Positions 54,768 to 62,322 of a stretch of DNA of 64,000 nucleotides are shown piece after piece. Both the position numbers and the translations under genes were made by a program. Below the pieces are notes generated by a model, which saw only the letters and a list, made by a program, of their open reading frames with translations, was not told the DNA's origin and ran no database searches. The stretch is taken from the NCBI GenBank assembly GCA_045646905.1, contig JAZRLP010000022.1, positions 1-64,000 of the forward strand. Reading direction: 5' to 3'. Position 1 is the first letter of the stretch, and every line of letters starts with the position of its first letter. The DNA comes from RGIG4079 sp045646905. GTDB taxonomy: Bacteria > Bacteroidota > Bacteroidia > Bacteroidales > Muribaculaceae.

Positions 54768-55880
54768 TTACATCTTTGAGATTTCGCCTGTAGGAGAAAT
54801 GTTGAGGCGAGTGTCGGGGAAGTCGATTTTTGAAAGTCGGTCAATGTCGTGAGCTGCACCATGTTTGGGGTCAAGAATAGGGCCTTTCCCTTGGCGTTGA
54901 ACAAAACTGTGGATTTTACCTTTTTGGAACACCCCTTTGTTATCGACAGTAACATCGAGTAATGGGGCATAACCAAATGGGATTGCGTTGTTCATCCCCT
55001 TGGGGGTGCAGAAGTTTCCTAGACTATATGCGATAATGCGGTCTTTATAAATTTCCATGGCTCGAACCACATGAGGACTATGGCCAAAAATAACATCGCC
55101 ACCAGCATCAACACACATTCGTGTAAATTTATATACATCGCCACGGCTCAATCCATTGTTGAAGATTTCACGGCGTTTAGGTACATTGCGAGCTCCTAAT
55201 CCTTCGCACCCTCCATGAAATGACACCACTACGATGTCGGCGACTTTGTCGGCCGCACGCACTACCGAGTCGGCACTCTCAAGGTCGTCGAGGTGATATG
55301 CGCCAGGGCTTGTACTGAATGCGCAAAGGGCATATTTTAAGCCATCTTTTTCTATTATAGTGTAGCCAGCCTCTCTTTTTACGCCTGAATATGGCATTTT
55401 TACGCGTTTGAGTGTTGCGATTGTCGAATCAACTCCCATGCCATGGAAATCATTGGCATGATTATTGGTAATTGCCATTGCTGTAAAGCCTGCATCGACA
55501 AGATATTGAGCATATCGTTGAGGCATCATGAAATTTACTGCCGAGAAGGTGTTTTTCATCTTTTGCGATTGAGGAGTGCGGTCAAGTAATACACCCTCAA
55601 GATTCCCTACGATGAAATCACCTTGAGCAATGATTGGTTTTACGCTGTCAAAAAGCGATTTACCATCATCGGCTGTCATATAACGATTGTCCCAAGGACA
55701 TTGCGAACCCATCATTATGTCGCCCATCATCATCACTCTCACCGATGAGGGCTTTTGGGGTGTGGCGACGCTATCGGTTACTTGATTTTCGTTTGCAGTT
55801 GAATTATCGGTATTTGAGCCACAACTCACCATCGAAAAGATAATTGCACTACTAATTAGAAGAGATAAGATTGATTTCAT
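54768..55880 (-). CDS. CapA-like (PGA_cap) metallophosphatase-fold lipoprotein
   Basis: 370 residues. SPII lipobox MVSCG near residue 20. The PgsA/CapA-type calcineurin-like fold is visible: MMGDIMMGSQ (~50-59), GNLEGVL, AITNNHANDFHG, FSTSPGAYH, VSFHGGCEG and DVIFGHSPHVVRAMEIY. Related to the CapA component of poly-gamma-glutamate synthesis, but lone lipoprotein versions are widespread in Bacteroidota and no CapB/C is nearby, so the role is uncertain (envelope polymer processing is a guess). It is 23 bp downstream of the MsbA-like gene on the same strand, probably one transcript. Confidence 0.85.
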   Translation of the reverse strand: MKSILSLLISSAIIFSMVSCGSNTDNSTANENQVTDSVATPQKPSSVRVMMMGDIMMGSQCPWDNRYMTADDGKSLFDSVKPIIAQGDFIVGNLEGVLLDRTPQSQKMKNTFSAVNFMMPQRYAQYLVDAGFTAMAITNNHANDFHGMGVDSTIATLKRVKMPYSGVKREAGYTIIEKDGLKYALCAFSTSPGAYHLDDLESADSVVRAADKVADIVVVSFHGGCEGLGARNVPKRREIFNNGLSRGDVYKFTRMCVDAGGDVIFGHSPHVVRAMEIYKDRIIAYSLGNFCTPKGMNNAIPFGYAPLLDVTVDNKGVFQKGKIHSFVQRQGKGPILDPKHGAAHDIDRLSKIDFPDTRLNISPTGEISKM

Positions 55881-55903
55881 ATGAAAGAGGAAATATGTTG
55901 ATA

Positions 55904-57730
55904 TTAGAATTTTTGCATGTCAACAAGTCGCTTGTAATAACCATTGAGGGCAAGGAGTTCATCGTGGGTTCCGCTCTCAACGATGCGACCTTCGTGCATC
56001 ACACATATCATGTCGGCATTTTTGATTGTTGACAAGCGGTGCGCAATAACGAGTGTAGTGCGATCTTTCATCAAGTGGTCAAGAGCCTGTTGCACGAGTT
56101 TTTCGCTTTCAGAGTCGAGCGCCGAAGTGGCTTCATCGAGAATTAAAATAGGTGGATTTTTGAGGATAGCGCGAGCGATTGAAAGTCGTTGGCGTTGGCC
56201 TCCCGATAGTTTGCAACCACGATCGCCTATATTAGTATTGTACCCATCTTCGGTCTCCATTATAAAGTCGTGGGCATTAGCAATGCGAGCAGCTTCTTCA
56301 ACTTGCTCCATAGTGGCTTCTTTCACGCCAAAAGTAATGTTACCAAAGAATGAGTCGTTAAATAGAATTGCTTCTTGATTTACATTGCCCATAAATGATC
56401 GTAGGTCATACACATTAAGGTCTTTGATGTTAATACCATCAACATAGATGCCACCGCTATCTACATCATAAAAACGAGGAAGAAGGTCGGCCATAGTCGA
56501 TTTGCCCGATCCCGATTGTCCCACAAGTGCTACTGTTGCTCCTGCTGGGATTTTGAGATTTACATTATTTATTACTGGCGTGCTGCCATAGCTAAATGTA
56601 ACATTGCGATATTCAATGTCGCCTTTGAACTCTTTAATCGTTTGAGGCGTTTGTGGATCTTTAATTGGATTCTCGCTACTGAGAATCTTATCGACACGCT
56701 CCATCGATGCAAGCCCTTTTTGTATCGCATACGATGCTTTAGAAAGGTCTTTGGCTGGATTGATAATACTATAGAATATCACCATATAATAAATGAACCC
56801 GGCCGCATTGATGTCAGACACTCCTCCGAGAATTAATGTGCCACCAAACCATAGCACAATTGCAATAGCAGTAGTTCCCAATAACTCGCTCATGGGGTGG
56901 GCTAATGATTGACGGCGAGCCACATTGTTTGAAATGTTATAGAATTTTTGAGTTCCGTCGTGGAATCTTTTCTTAACTTTATCTTCGGCGTTAAATGCTT
57001 TAATGATGCGTAATCCACTGAGGGTTTCTTCTAGAAACGACATGATGAGTCCCACTTGATTTTGCCCTTCGAGCGACTTGCGTTTGAGGCGTTTGCCCAC
57101 TTTACCCATCACATATCCAGCAATAGGAAGTAGTACTAAAACAAAAAGTGTCAGTTGCCACGATACGGTAATCATCATTGCCAAGCACACGATAATCATT
57201 ACCGGATTTTTAAACATCATATCGAGTGATGCCATAATAGAGTTTTCCACCTCGGTAACATCACCACTCATGCGGGCTATAACATCGCCTTTGCGCTCTG
57301 ATGTGAAGAAGGCTATGGGTAGAGATACGATTTTATCGTAAACGCAATTACGCAAATCGCGAACCACGCCCGAGCGCAATGGAACAATGAAATATGAACT
57401 TAAATATGTAGCACCAGTTTTGAGCAATGTCATAAATACCAATGCCACAGCAAGCATAGCAAGCGTAAACGATGCCCCATGTTGAGCTAAAATCTCTTGA
57501 GTGTAGTAATAAAAATTATTAACAATAACATCTTTTGCACTTGCACTATCCCAAGGCATAAAAGAGTAGGTGACTTGTTTTATTTCAAACAACATCTCCA
57601 AAATGGGGACGATGATAGCAAATGAGAATAATGTCAAAAATGCCGCTAAAATATTAAAAATGATATTTAGCGCAATATATTTCTTATAGGGAGCAACAAA
57701 TCTCCTCAATATCTTAAAAAAATCTTTCAT
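55904..57730 (-). CDS. MsbA-like ABC exporter (TMD-NBD fusion)
   Basis: 608 residues. Six membrane helices in ~20-330 (FLTLFSFAIIVPILEMLFEI and LAMLAVALVFMTLLKTGATY), then a nucleotide-binding domain with Walker A GQSGSGKST (~395), Q loop VNQEAILFNDS, signature LSGGQRQRLSIARA (~500) and Walker B ILILDEATSALD. Homodimeric type IV exporters of this class flip lipid A or lipids, or export drugs. The substrate is not fixed; the linkage to the CapA-like lipoprotein suggests an envelope role. A TAACTTTG box abuts its start codon. Confidence 0.92.
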   Translation of the reverse strand: MKDFFKILRRFVAPYKKYIALNIIFNILAAFLTLFSFAIIVPILEMLFEIKQVTYSFMPWDSASAKDVIVNNFYYYTQEILAQHGASFTLAMLAVALVFMTLLKTGATYLSSYFIVPLRSGVVRDLRNCVYDKIVSLPIAFFTSERKGDVIARMSGDVTEVENSIMASLDMMFKNPVMIIVCLAMMITVSWQLTLFVLVLLPIAGYVMGKVGKRLKRKSLEGQNQVGLIMSFLEETLSGLRIIKAFNAEDKVKKRFHDGTQKFYNISNNVARRQSLAHPMSELLGTTAIAIVLWFGGTLILGGVSDINAAGFIYYMVIFYSIINPAKDLSKASYAIQKGLASMERVDKILSSENPIKDPQTPQTIKEFKGDIEYRNVTFSYGSTPVINNVNLKIPAGATVALVGQSGSGKSTMADLLPRFYDVDSGGIYVDGINIKDLNVYDLRSFMGNVNQEAILFNDSFFGNITFGVKEATMEQVEEAARIANAHDFIMETEDGYNTNIGDRGCKLSGGQRQRLSIARAILKNPPILILDEATSALDSESEKLVQQALDHLMKDRTTLVIAHRLSTIKNADMICVMHEGRIVESGTHDELLALNGYYKRLVDMQKF

Positions 57731-57734
57731 ACCA

Positions 57735-57742
57735 CAAAGTTA
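57735..57742 (-). promoter_or_regulatory. TAACTTTG box abutting the exporter start
   Basis: On the minus strand the box ends 4 nt before the ATG at 57730, implying a leaderless mRNA. No -33 element was found. Confidence 0.4.
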
Positions 57743-57844
57743 CGGCTTTTTCTTGTGATTTTAGTAATATATGGCTAAAAGGTTGACGAAATGGCTAAAA
57801 TTGGAAAAATGTTGAAAAAATAATTGCTAAATTTTAGTAAATCG

Positions 57845-57877
57845 TTGCCGTGATAACAAATAAATTAGTTAAATTTG
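57845..57877 (+). promoter_or_regulatory. Promoter of mdh
   Basis: TTG (57845-57847), 22-bp spacer, TAAATTTG (57870-57877), 72 bp before the ATG. Confidence 0.6.
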
Positions 57878-57949
57878 CATTGTTATATTGTCCAACTATG
57901 GATTGTTGAAAAAATTATTATATAAAACTATTTATAAATAAACAGAATT

Positions 57950-58876
57950 ATGTCAAAAGTTACAGTTGTAGGCGCTGGTAATGTAGGCGCAACTTGTGCA
58001 AATGTATTGGTAACAACAGGTGTTGCTGATGAAGTAGTATTGATCGACATCAAAGAAGGTCTTTCAGAAGGTAAATCAATGGATATCATGCAAACTGCAA
58101 ATATCCTTAACATCAACACTCGTCTCACTGGTGTTACTAACGATTATGAAAAAACTGCAGGTAGCGATGTAGTTGTTATCACTTCAGGTATTCCTCGCAA
58201 ACCAGGTATGACTCGCGAAGAACTTATCGGTGTTAACGCTGGTATCGTAAAATCAGTTACTGACAATGTATTGAAATATTCTCCCGATGCTGTTATCGTG
58301 TGCGTATCTAACCCAATGGATACAATGACTTACCTTATCCATAAAACAAGTGGTCTTCCTAAAAACCGTATCATCGGTATGGGTGGTGCTCTTGATAGCG
58401 CTCGTTTCAAATTCTATTTGAGCCAAGCTCTCAACGCTAATCCTAACGAAATCGAAGGTATGGTAATCGGTGGTCACGGTGACACTACTATGATTCCTTT
58501 GACTCGCTTTGCGGCTTATCGTGGAGTTCCTGCTTCTACTCTTCTTGAAGCTGACACTCTCGCTAAAGTTGCTGCCGACACAATGGTAGGTGGTGCTACA
58601 TTGACAGGCCTTCTTGGCACTTCAGCTTGGTATGCTCCAGGTGCTGCTGCTGCTCAAGTTGCTGCTGCTGTTATCCACGACCAAAAGAAACTTATCCCTT
58701 GTAGCGCAATGCTCGAAGGCGAATATGGCGAAAGCGACATCTGCATCGGTGTTCCTTGTATCCTCGGTAAAGGTGGTATCGAAAAAATCGTTGAATTTGA
58801 CCTCAACGACGAAGAAAAAGCACTCTTCAAGAAAAGTGCTGATGCTGTTCGCAACACAAATGCTGCACTCGCTTAA
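57950..58876 (+). CDS. mdh: Malate dehydrogenase (NAD-dependent)
   Basis: 308 residues. GAGNVGAT (7-14) binds the dinucleotide; D33 in LIDIKEG region favours NAD over NADP. Catalytic His in GGHGDTTM (~173-180) with substrate-binding RKPGMTREEL (~81-90) and the IGMGGALDSARFKF segment (~143-156). It interconverts malate and oxaloacetate; in Bacteroidales it usually runs in the reductive direction toward succinate and propionate. Codon use is that of a highly expressed gene. A strong hairpin follows. Confidence 0.96.
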   Translation: MSKVTVVGAGNVGATCANVLVTTGVADEVVLIDIKEGLSEGKSMDIMQTANILNINTRLTGVTNDYEKTAGSDVVVITSGIPRKPGMTREELIGVNAGIVKSVTDNVLKYSPDAVIVCVSNPMDTMTYLIHKTSGLPKNRIIGMGGALDSARFKFYLSQALNANPNEIEGMVIGGHGDTTMIPLTRFAAYRGVPASTLLEADTLAKVAADTMVGGATLTGLLGTSAWYAPGAAAAQVAAAVIHDQKKLIPCSAMLEGEYGESDICIGVPCILGKGGIEKIVEFDLNDEEKALFKKSADAVRNTNAALA

Positions 58877-58901
58877 TAAATTAGCAAGTTAACAAAATAT
58901 T

Positions 58902-58939
58902 ATGGAGCATACTTGTTGCATGCAACATGTGTGCTCCAT
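58902..58939. terminator. Long near-perfect hairpin after mdh
   Basis: ATGGAGCATACTTGTTGCA pairs with the following 19 nt with one mismatch and one G-U pair. No T run follows on either side, so it may be a terminator or an mRNA-stabilising/processing element between mdh and the next gene (21 nt later). Confidence 0.5.
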
Positions 58940-58959
58940 TAATATAATACATATCTTTT

Positions 58960-59472
58960 ATGAAAGAGATTAATCCTATAGAAATCACCGATAATTTCAT
59001 CCGTCTCATATCAAGCGATTGGATGCTTATTACAGCCGGTGATGAAGCTAAATATAATATGATGACTGCCAGTTGGGGTGGCGTAGGAGAGTTGTGGGGT
59101 AAACATGTAGCAACTGCATATGTGCGACCCGAACGCTATACCGATGAATTTATAGCACGCTCACATCGTTTCACCCTTTCATTCTTTGACGCCGATATGA
59201 AGAAGATGCTTGGTGTGATGGGAAAGGAGAGCGGTCGCAACTTTGATAAAATGAGTTATGAAGGATTAACCTCAAAAATATTGCCTTCGGGGCAAGTGAC
59301 TTTTGAAGAAGCACGATTGGTGCTAGATTGTAAAGTGCTATATGTTGATGAATTAAAGGCAGAGAAGTTTTTAGACAAAGAATCTCTTGCAAAATGGTAT
59401 AACGATGGTCCTGGTGGATCATTGCACAATGTGTATATAGCCGAAATTGTTGGCGCTTGGATAAAAGAATAA
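58960..59472 (+). CDS. Flavin reductase-like/flavoredoxin-type protein
   Basis: 170 residues. The split-barrel FMN-binding fold is shown by MMTASWGGVGELWG (~32-45), ATAYVRPERYTDEFI and FTLSFFD, and by VTFEEARLVLDCKVLYVDEL in the second half. No signal peptide; cytoplasmic. Relatives bind FMN and use NAD(P)H for electron supply; the specific acceptor is unknown. The next gene starts 8 bp after its stop. Confidence 0.85.
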   Translation: MKEINPIEITDNFIRLISSDWMLITAGDEAKYNMMTASWGGVGELWGKHVATAYVRPERYTDEFIARSHRFTLSFFDADMKKMLGVMGKESGRNFDKMSYEGLTSKILPSGQVTFEEARLVLDCKVLYVDELKAEKFLDKESLAKWYNDGPGGSLHNVYIAEIVGAWIKE

Positions 59473-59480
59473 TAAATGAG

Positions 59481-60218
59481 ATGAAAAAGTTAATCTATTT
59501 ATTAGCAGTTTTAGGCTTGGCCATGACTATGTCGTGTGGCAACTCGGCAAAACGGGAACAAGAAATCCGCGACTCATTACGCGTCGATTCGATAAAGAAA
59601 GACTCAATTATTCGTGCAAAAATAGATTCTATTCGCAAAGACTCAATGTGGCGTTATCGCGTAACTCCCGACTTGGCTCTTTTTGAACTTCATGGTCCTG
59701 TGAAAAGTGTGAGCAATTCTGCAAGTAATGGCTATTATGTCACATTTAGCGAATCGGGAGAAGCGCAAGGTATAAAGATTATATCTCAATTTTATTCAAT
59801 AAAACGTGATAGTGAAGGTAGAATTATGAAAATTAGTCATAAAAGTAATGTTTATGGCGGATGTTATCAAATTGATACTTATAGCTATGTATATGGCAAA
59901 GATGGTTTCCCTGTAAAAGAAAAATATGATTGTTTAGAGTGTGGTGATGGATTTTCGGAACCAATGAACTCCACAACAACAAAAATTCAATATGATGAAA
60001 ATTATAATGTAGTTAAGCGAACTGCTGAAGGAGGGGGACCAGAAGGTGTATATTGGGAAACCCAATCATATACAATTATAGATGTTGATGAGTTTGGAAA
60101 CTGGATAAAACGAAAATGTAAACACAAATATTCATACGCTGAAGAGCCAGACTATAATCATTCTACAACCACAACTGAAACTCGAAAAATAACTTATTAC
60201 GAACGCGAAAATAAATAA
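59481..60218 (+). CDS. Lipoprotein, first of a tandem pair
   Basis: 245 residues from ATG 59481 (the longer frame from 59457 lies inside the preceding gene). SPII lipobox MTMSC near residue 19. A Ser/Asp/Ile/Arg-rich repeat follows (EQEIRDSLRVDSIKKDSII, KIDSIRKDSMW), then DLALFELHGPVKSVS and a strand-rich part with YSYVYGKDGF and DEFGNWIKRKCKHKY. The strand pattern resembles RHS/YD-like repeats (short), but I do not claim the family. Its paralogue begins 5 bp later. Role unknown. Confidence 0.8.
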   Translation: MKKLIYLLAVLGLAMTMSCGNSAKREQEIRDSLRVDSIKKDSIIRAKIDSIRKDSMWRYRVTPDLALFELHGPVKSVSNSASNGYYVTFSESGEAQGIKIISQFYSIKRDSEGRIMKISHKSNVYGGCYQIDTYSYVYGKDGFPVKEKYDCLECGDGFSEPMNSTTTKIQYDENYNVVKRTAEGGGPEGVYWETQSYTIIDVDEFGNWIKRKCKHKYSYAEEPDYNHSTTTTETRKITYYERENK

Positions 60219-60223
60219 ATGAT

Positions 60224-60931
60224 ATGAAAAAGTTAGCATTATTATTTGCCGCAATGGTTGTTGTGTTGTCAACATCGTGTGGCAGTTCGGCAAAACGAGA
60301 ACAAGAAATACGCGATTCATTACGCGCTGATTCAATAATGAGAGATTCAATCCTTCGTGCGAAATTAGACTCTATCCGCGAAGACTCAATGTGGCGCAAT
60401 CGCGAAACTCCCGATTTGGCTCTTTTTAACCTTCATGGCCCAGTAAAGAGTGTGACATTTAATAAAGGGATATATGCTGACTTTGTAAAAACTATGATAT
60501 TCTCAAAAGATGGAAAATTACAAAGTGTAGCGAGACATAATATCAAACGTAATGGAGAGGGAATCGTAACACAATTGAGTAAACCTAGTGATTTTGGCTC
60601 AATACCTGATGCGTTAGATTTTACTTGTGATAAACAAAATCGTCCGGTTTCGGTGTTTGTTGGAGGCCATGAATATGGTTACACAAATAGATATACCTAT
60701 GATGAAAATGGATTTATTGCTTCTGAATCGTGTAAAGGTGCAGCTGAAAGTTTGGAATTTCATGATGTTACAAGATATAAATATTTAAATATCGATAACT
60801 ATGGTAACTGGACTTCTCGCAAGGCAACAGAGGTTGAAACAATAATAGATTTATGTGATGAAGAATCAGGACCAGAGAGAAAAACTACAACTAGAACAGA
60901 ATCTCGCATAATAACCTATTACGAAAAATAA
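60224..60931 (+). CDS. Lipoprotein, second of the tandem pair
   Basis: 235 residues. SPII lipobox LSTSCG. The first ~75 residues closely match the preceding gene (SAKREQEIRDSLRADSI, SIREDSMWRNRETPDLALFNLHGPVKSV), while the rest is diverged (YTYDENGFIASESCKG, DNYGNWTSRKA). Apparent tandem duplication. It is followed 27 bp later by the thioredoxin-like lipoprotein. Confidence 0.8.
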   Translation: MKKLALLFAAMVVVLSTSCGSSAKREQEIRDSLRADSIMRDSILRAKLDSIREDSMWRNRETPDLALFNLHGPVKSVTFNKGIYADFVKTMIFSKDGKLQSVARHNIKRNGEGIVTQLSKPSDFGSIPDALDFTCDKQNRPVSVFVGGHEYGYTNRYTYDENGFIASESCKGAAESLEFHDVTRYKYLNIDNYGNWTSRKATEVETIIDLCDEESGPERKTTTRTESRIITYYEK

Positions 60932-60958
60932 AAAACAAAAAATAAAAACATTAAAATT

Positions 60959-61489
60959 ATGAAGAAAGTAAAATTTTTATTTGTGGCTGCTGTGGCTGTA
61001 ATGATGATGTCGTGTGGCTCAAGCAGTACTGAAAAAGGTGGCAATGATTCAACTGCAACAAGTGAAACTGCTCAAGTAGCAGGTCCTGAAGGTGAAACTG
61101 ATAAAAAAGTTGAGTCAATACCTGCCGAAGAGGCTGTTATTTCTTACAATGGCAAATTGCTTGATGTTCCTGCTGGTAGTGTGTTAACTCCTGCAACAAT
61201 TCAAGCGACTGCGCACCCAACTTTGATCGAATTTGGAGCTACATGGTGCGGCCCTTGCAAACAAGCTAAACCAATCGTAGAAAATCTTGCTGGTAAATAT
61301 GAAGGTAAGGCTGAATTCCTTTATGTTGACATTGATAACAATGCTCAAATAGCAAAAGAATTTGGAGTTGGGCAATCTATCCCTGTTGTGGTTGTTGCTA
61401 AAGCTGATGGCTCTTTTGTGAAAGTAGAAGGGCTTGACAATATTAAAACCCAACTTGAAGGCAAACTTCAAGAAGCAATCAAAAAATAA
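60959..61489 (+). CDS. Thioredoxin-fold lipoprotein with WCGPC motif
   Basis: 176 residues, ATG at 60959. SPII lipobox MMMSC at ~residues 16-19, a ~60-residue low-complexity linker, then a thioredoxin domain: TLIEFGATWCGPCKQAKPIV with WCGPC at 96-100, FLYVDIDNNAQIAKEFGVGQSIPVVVV with the cis-Pro region, and a closing helix. So a membrane-tethered disulfide oxidoreductase on the outer face, probably reducing or isomerising exported proteins. A strong terminator follows. Confidence 0.92.
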   Translation: MKKVKFLFVAAVAVMMMSCGSSSTEKGGNDSTATSETAQVAGPEGETDKKVESIPAEEAVISYNGKLLDVPAGSVLTPATIQATAHPTLIEFGATWCGPCKQAKPIVENLAGKYEGKAEFLYVDIDNNAQIAKEFGVGQSIPVVVVAKADGSFVKVEGLDNIKTQLEGKLQEAIKK

Positions 61490-61509
61490 CTTTTTATTGT
61501 GATATATAT

Positions 61510-61547
61510 GTGGCGAGATGACAAGATGTTGTCTCGCCACTTTTTTT
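61510..61547 (+). terminator. Terminator of the thioredoxin-like gene
   Basis: GTGGCGAGA...TCTCGCCAC stem (extended by a few more pairs) and seven T. Confidence 0.92.
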
Positions 61548-61653
61548 ATTAAAAAATAAATTTATCGCGATGATATGTGCGCATTTGAGCGAAGAATTGA
61601 TGACAAGTGTGCAAAAAAGATATAAAAATAGTAACTATTTAAAAATAAAGGTG

Positions 61654-61661
61654 TATATTTG
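61654..61661 (+). promoter_or_regulatory. TATATTTG -7 box of tRNA-Gly
   Basis: Consensus box 11 bp before the tRNA; no -33 TTG at the usual distance. Confidence 0.6.
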
Positions 61662-61672
61662 CAAGCCGAATT

Positions 61673-61745
61673 GCGGTAATAGCTCAGTTGGTAGAGCATC
61701 AGCTTCCCAAGCTGAGGGTCGCGAGTTCGAGCCTCGTTTACCGCT
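61673..61745 (+). tRNA. tRNA-Gly (CCC)
   Basis: 73 nt. Acceptor GCGGTAA/TTACCGC, D arm AGCTCAGTTGGTAGAGC, anticodon arm TCAGC-TTCCCAA-GCTGA with CCC, T arm CGAGTTCGAGCCTCG, discriminator T. CCA is not encoded. Confidence 0.95.
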
Positions 61746-61777
61746 CATACGTAAGACAAAAACTAATATAAAACTGA

Positions 61778-61812
61778 AAAAGCCTCTCACTGTTGAAGTG
61801 CGAGGCTTTTGC
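61778..61812. terminator. Bidirectional terminator after tRNA-Gly
   Basis: AAAAGCCTC...GAGGCTTTT stem with inner pairing; T runs on both strands. It also serves the convergent His-rich gene. Confidence 0.88.
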
Positions 61813-61836
61813 TATAATAGAGGTTGAGTGTTTTAA

Positions 61837-62322
61837 TTAATGGTTGTGCCCATGATGGTCGTGTCCGTCACAATTTTCGTGGTCGTGGTGTTCATGGCCT
61901 TCGTGATTGTGAGCGCTAGCACATTCTTTTACACCTAGTTTTATTGCAGTGATTGAATCGTGAGCATTTTCGCCATGGTGATGGTGGTCGATAAAGATTG
62001 ACACAGTATCGCCTGCTTGCCATGCTGCGATTTTATCTTGGTTTGACTTTGAATAGTCAAACTCTTTGTTCTCGCCGTTAAGAGTTTTAATGGCGATTTT
62101 TCCCGATGTATAATCACCTTGTTGAGCAATACCCACCACTACCATTTCGTGGTTGTGGCCTTCGCAAGCATCGCCATGAGCATGTTCGTGTTCATGATTG
62201 TGCTCGGTGCATGCAGTTGTGTCGTGAGCGCCTTCGGCAGCGTTTTTGTCGCTGCCTGAAGATGCACATGATGTTATGGCAATCGCAATAGCTGCGATGC
62301 TGAATAATTTAAATACTTTCAT
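61837..62322 (-). CDS. Histidine-rich metal-binding lipoprotein
   Basis: 161 residues. SPII lipobox ITSCASS near residue 19. Two His-rich blocks flank a small beta domain: HNHEHEHAHGDACEGHNHE (about 41-59), then VVVGIAQQGDYTSGKIAI, a DHHHHGENAHD turn, and an extreme tail HNHEGHEHHDHENCDGHDHHGHNH (about 138-161). Such sequences bind Zn, Ni or Cu; storage, chaperone or buffering is inferred. Its ATG overlaps the TAA of the OmpA/TPR gene by one base (TAATG), so it is translated with it. A bidirectional terminator is downstream. Confidence 0.88.
   Translation of the reverse strand: MKVFKLFSIAAIAIAITSCASSGSDKNAAEGAHDTTACTEHNHEHEHAHGDACEGHNHEMVVVGIAQQGDYTSGKIAIKTLNGENKEFDYSKSNQDKIAAWQAGDTVSIFIDHHHHGENAHDSITAIKLGVKECASAHNHEGHEHHDHENCDGHDHHGHNH

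Noticed and set aside
61570..61827. 85-codon frame across tRNA-Gly
   Set aside because: It lies over a tRNA and terminators and has no protein-like sequence.
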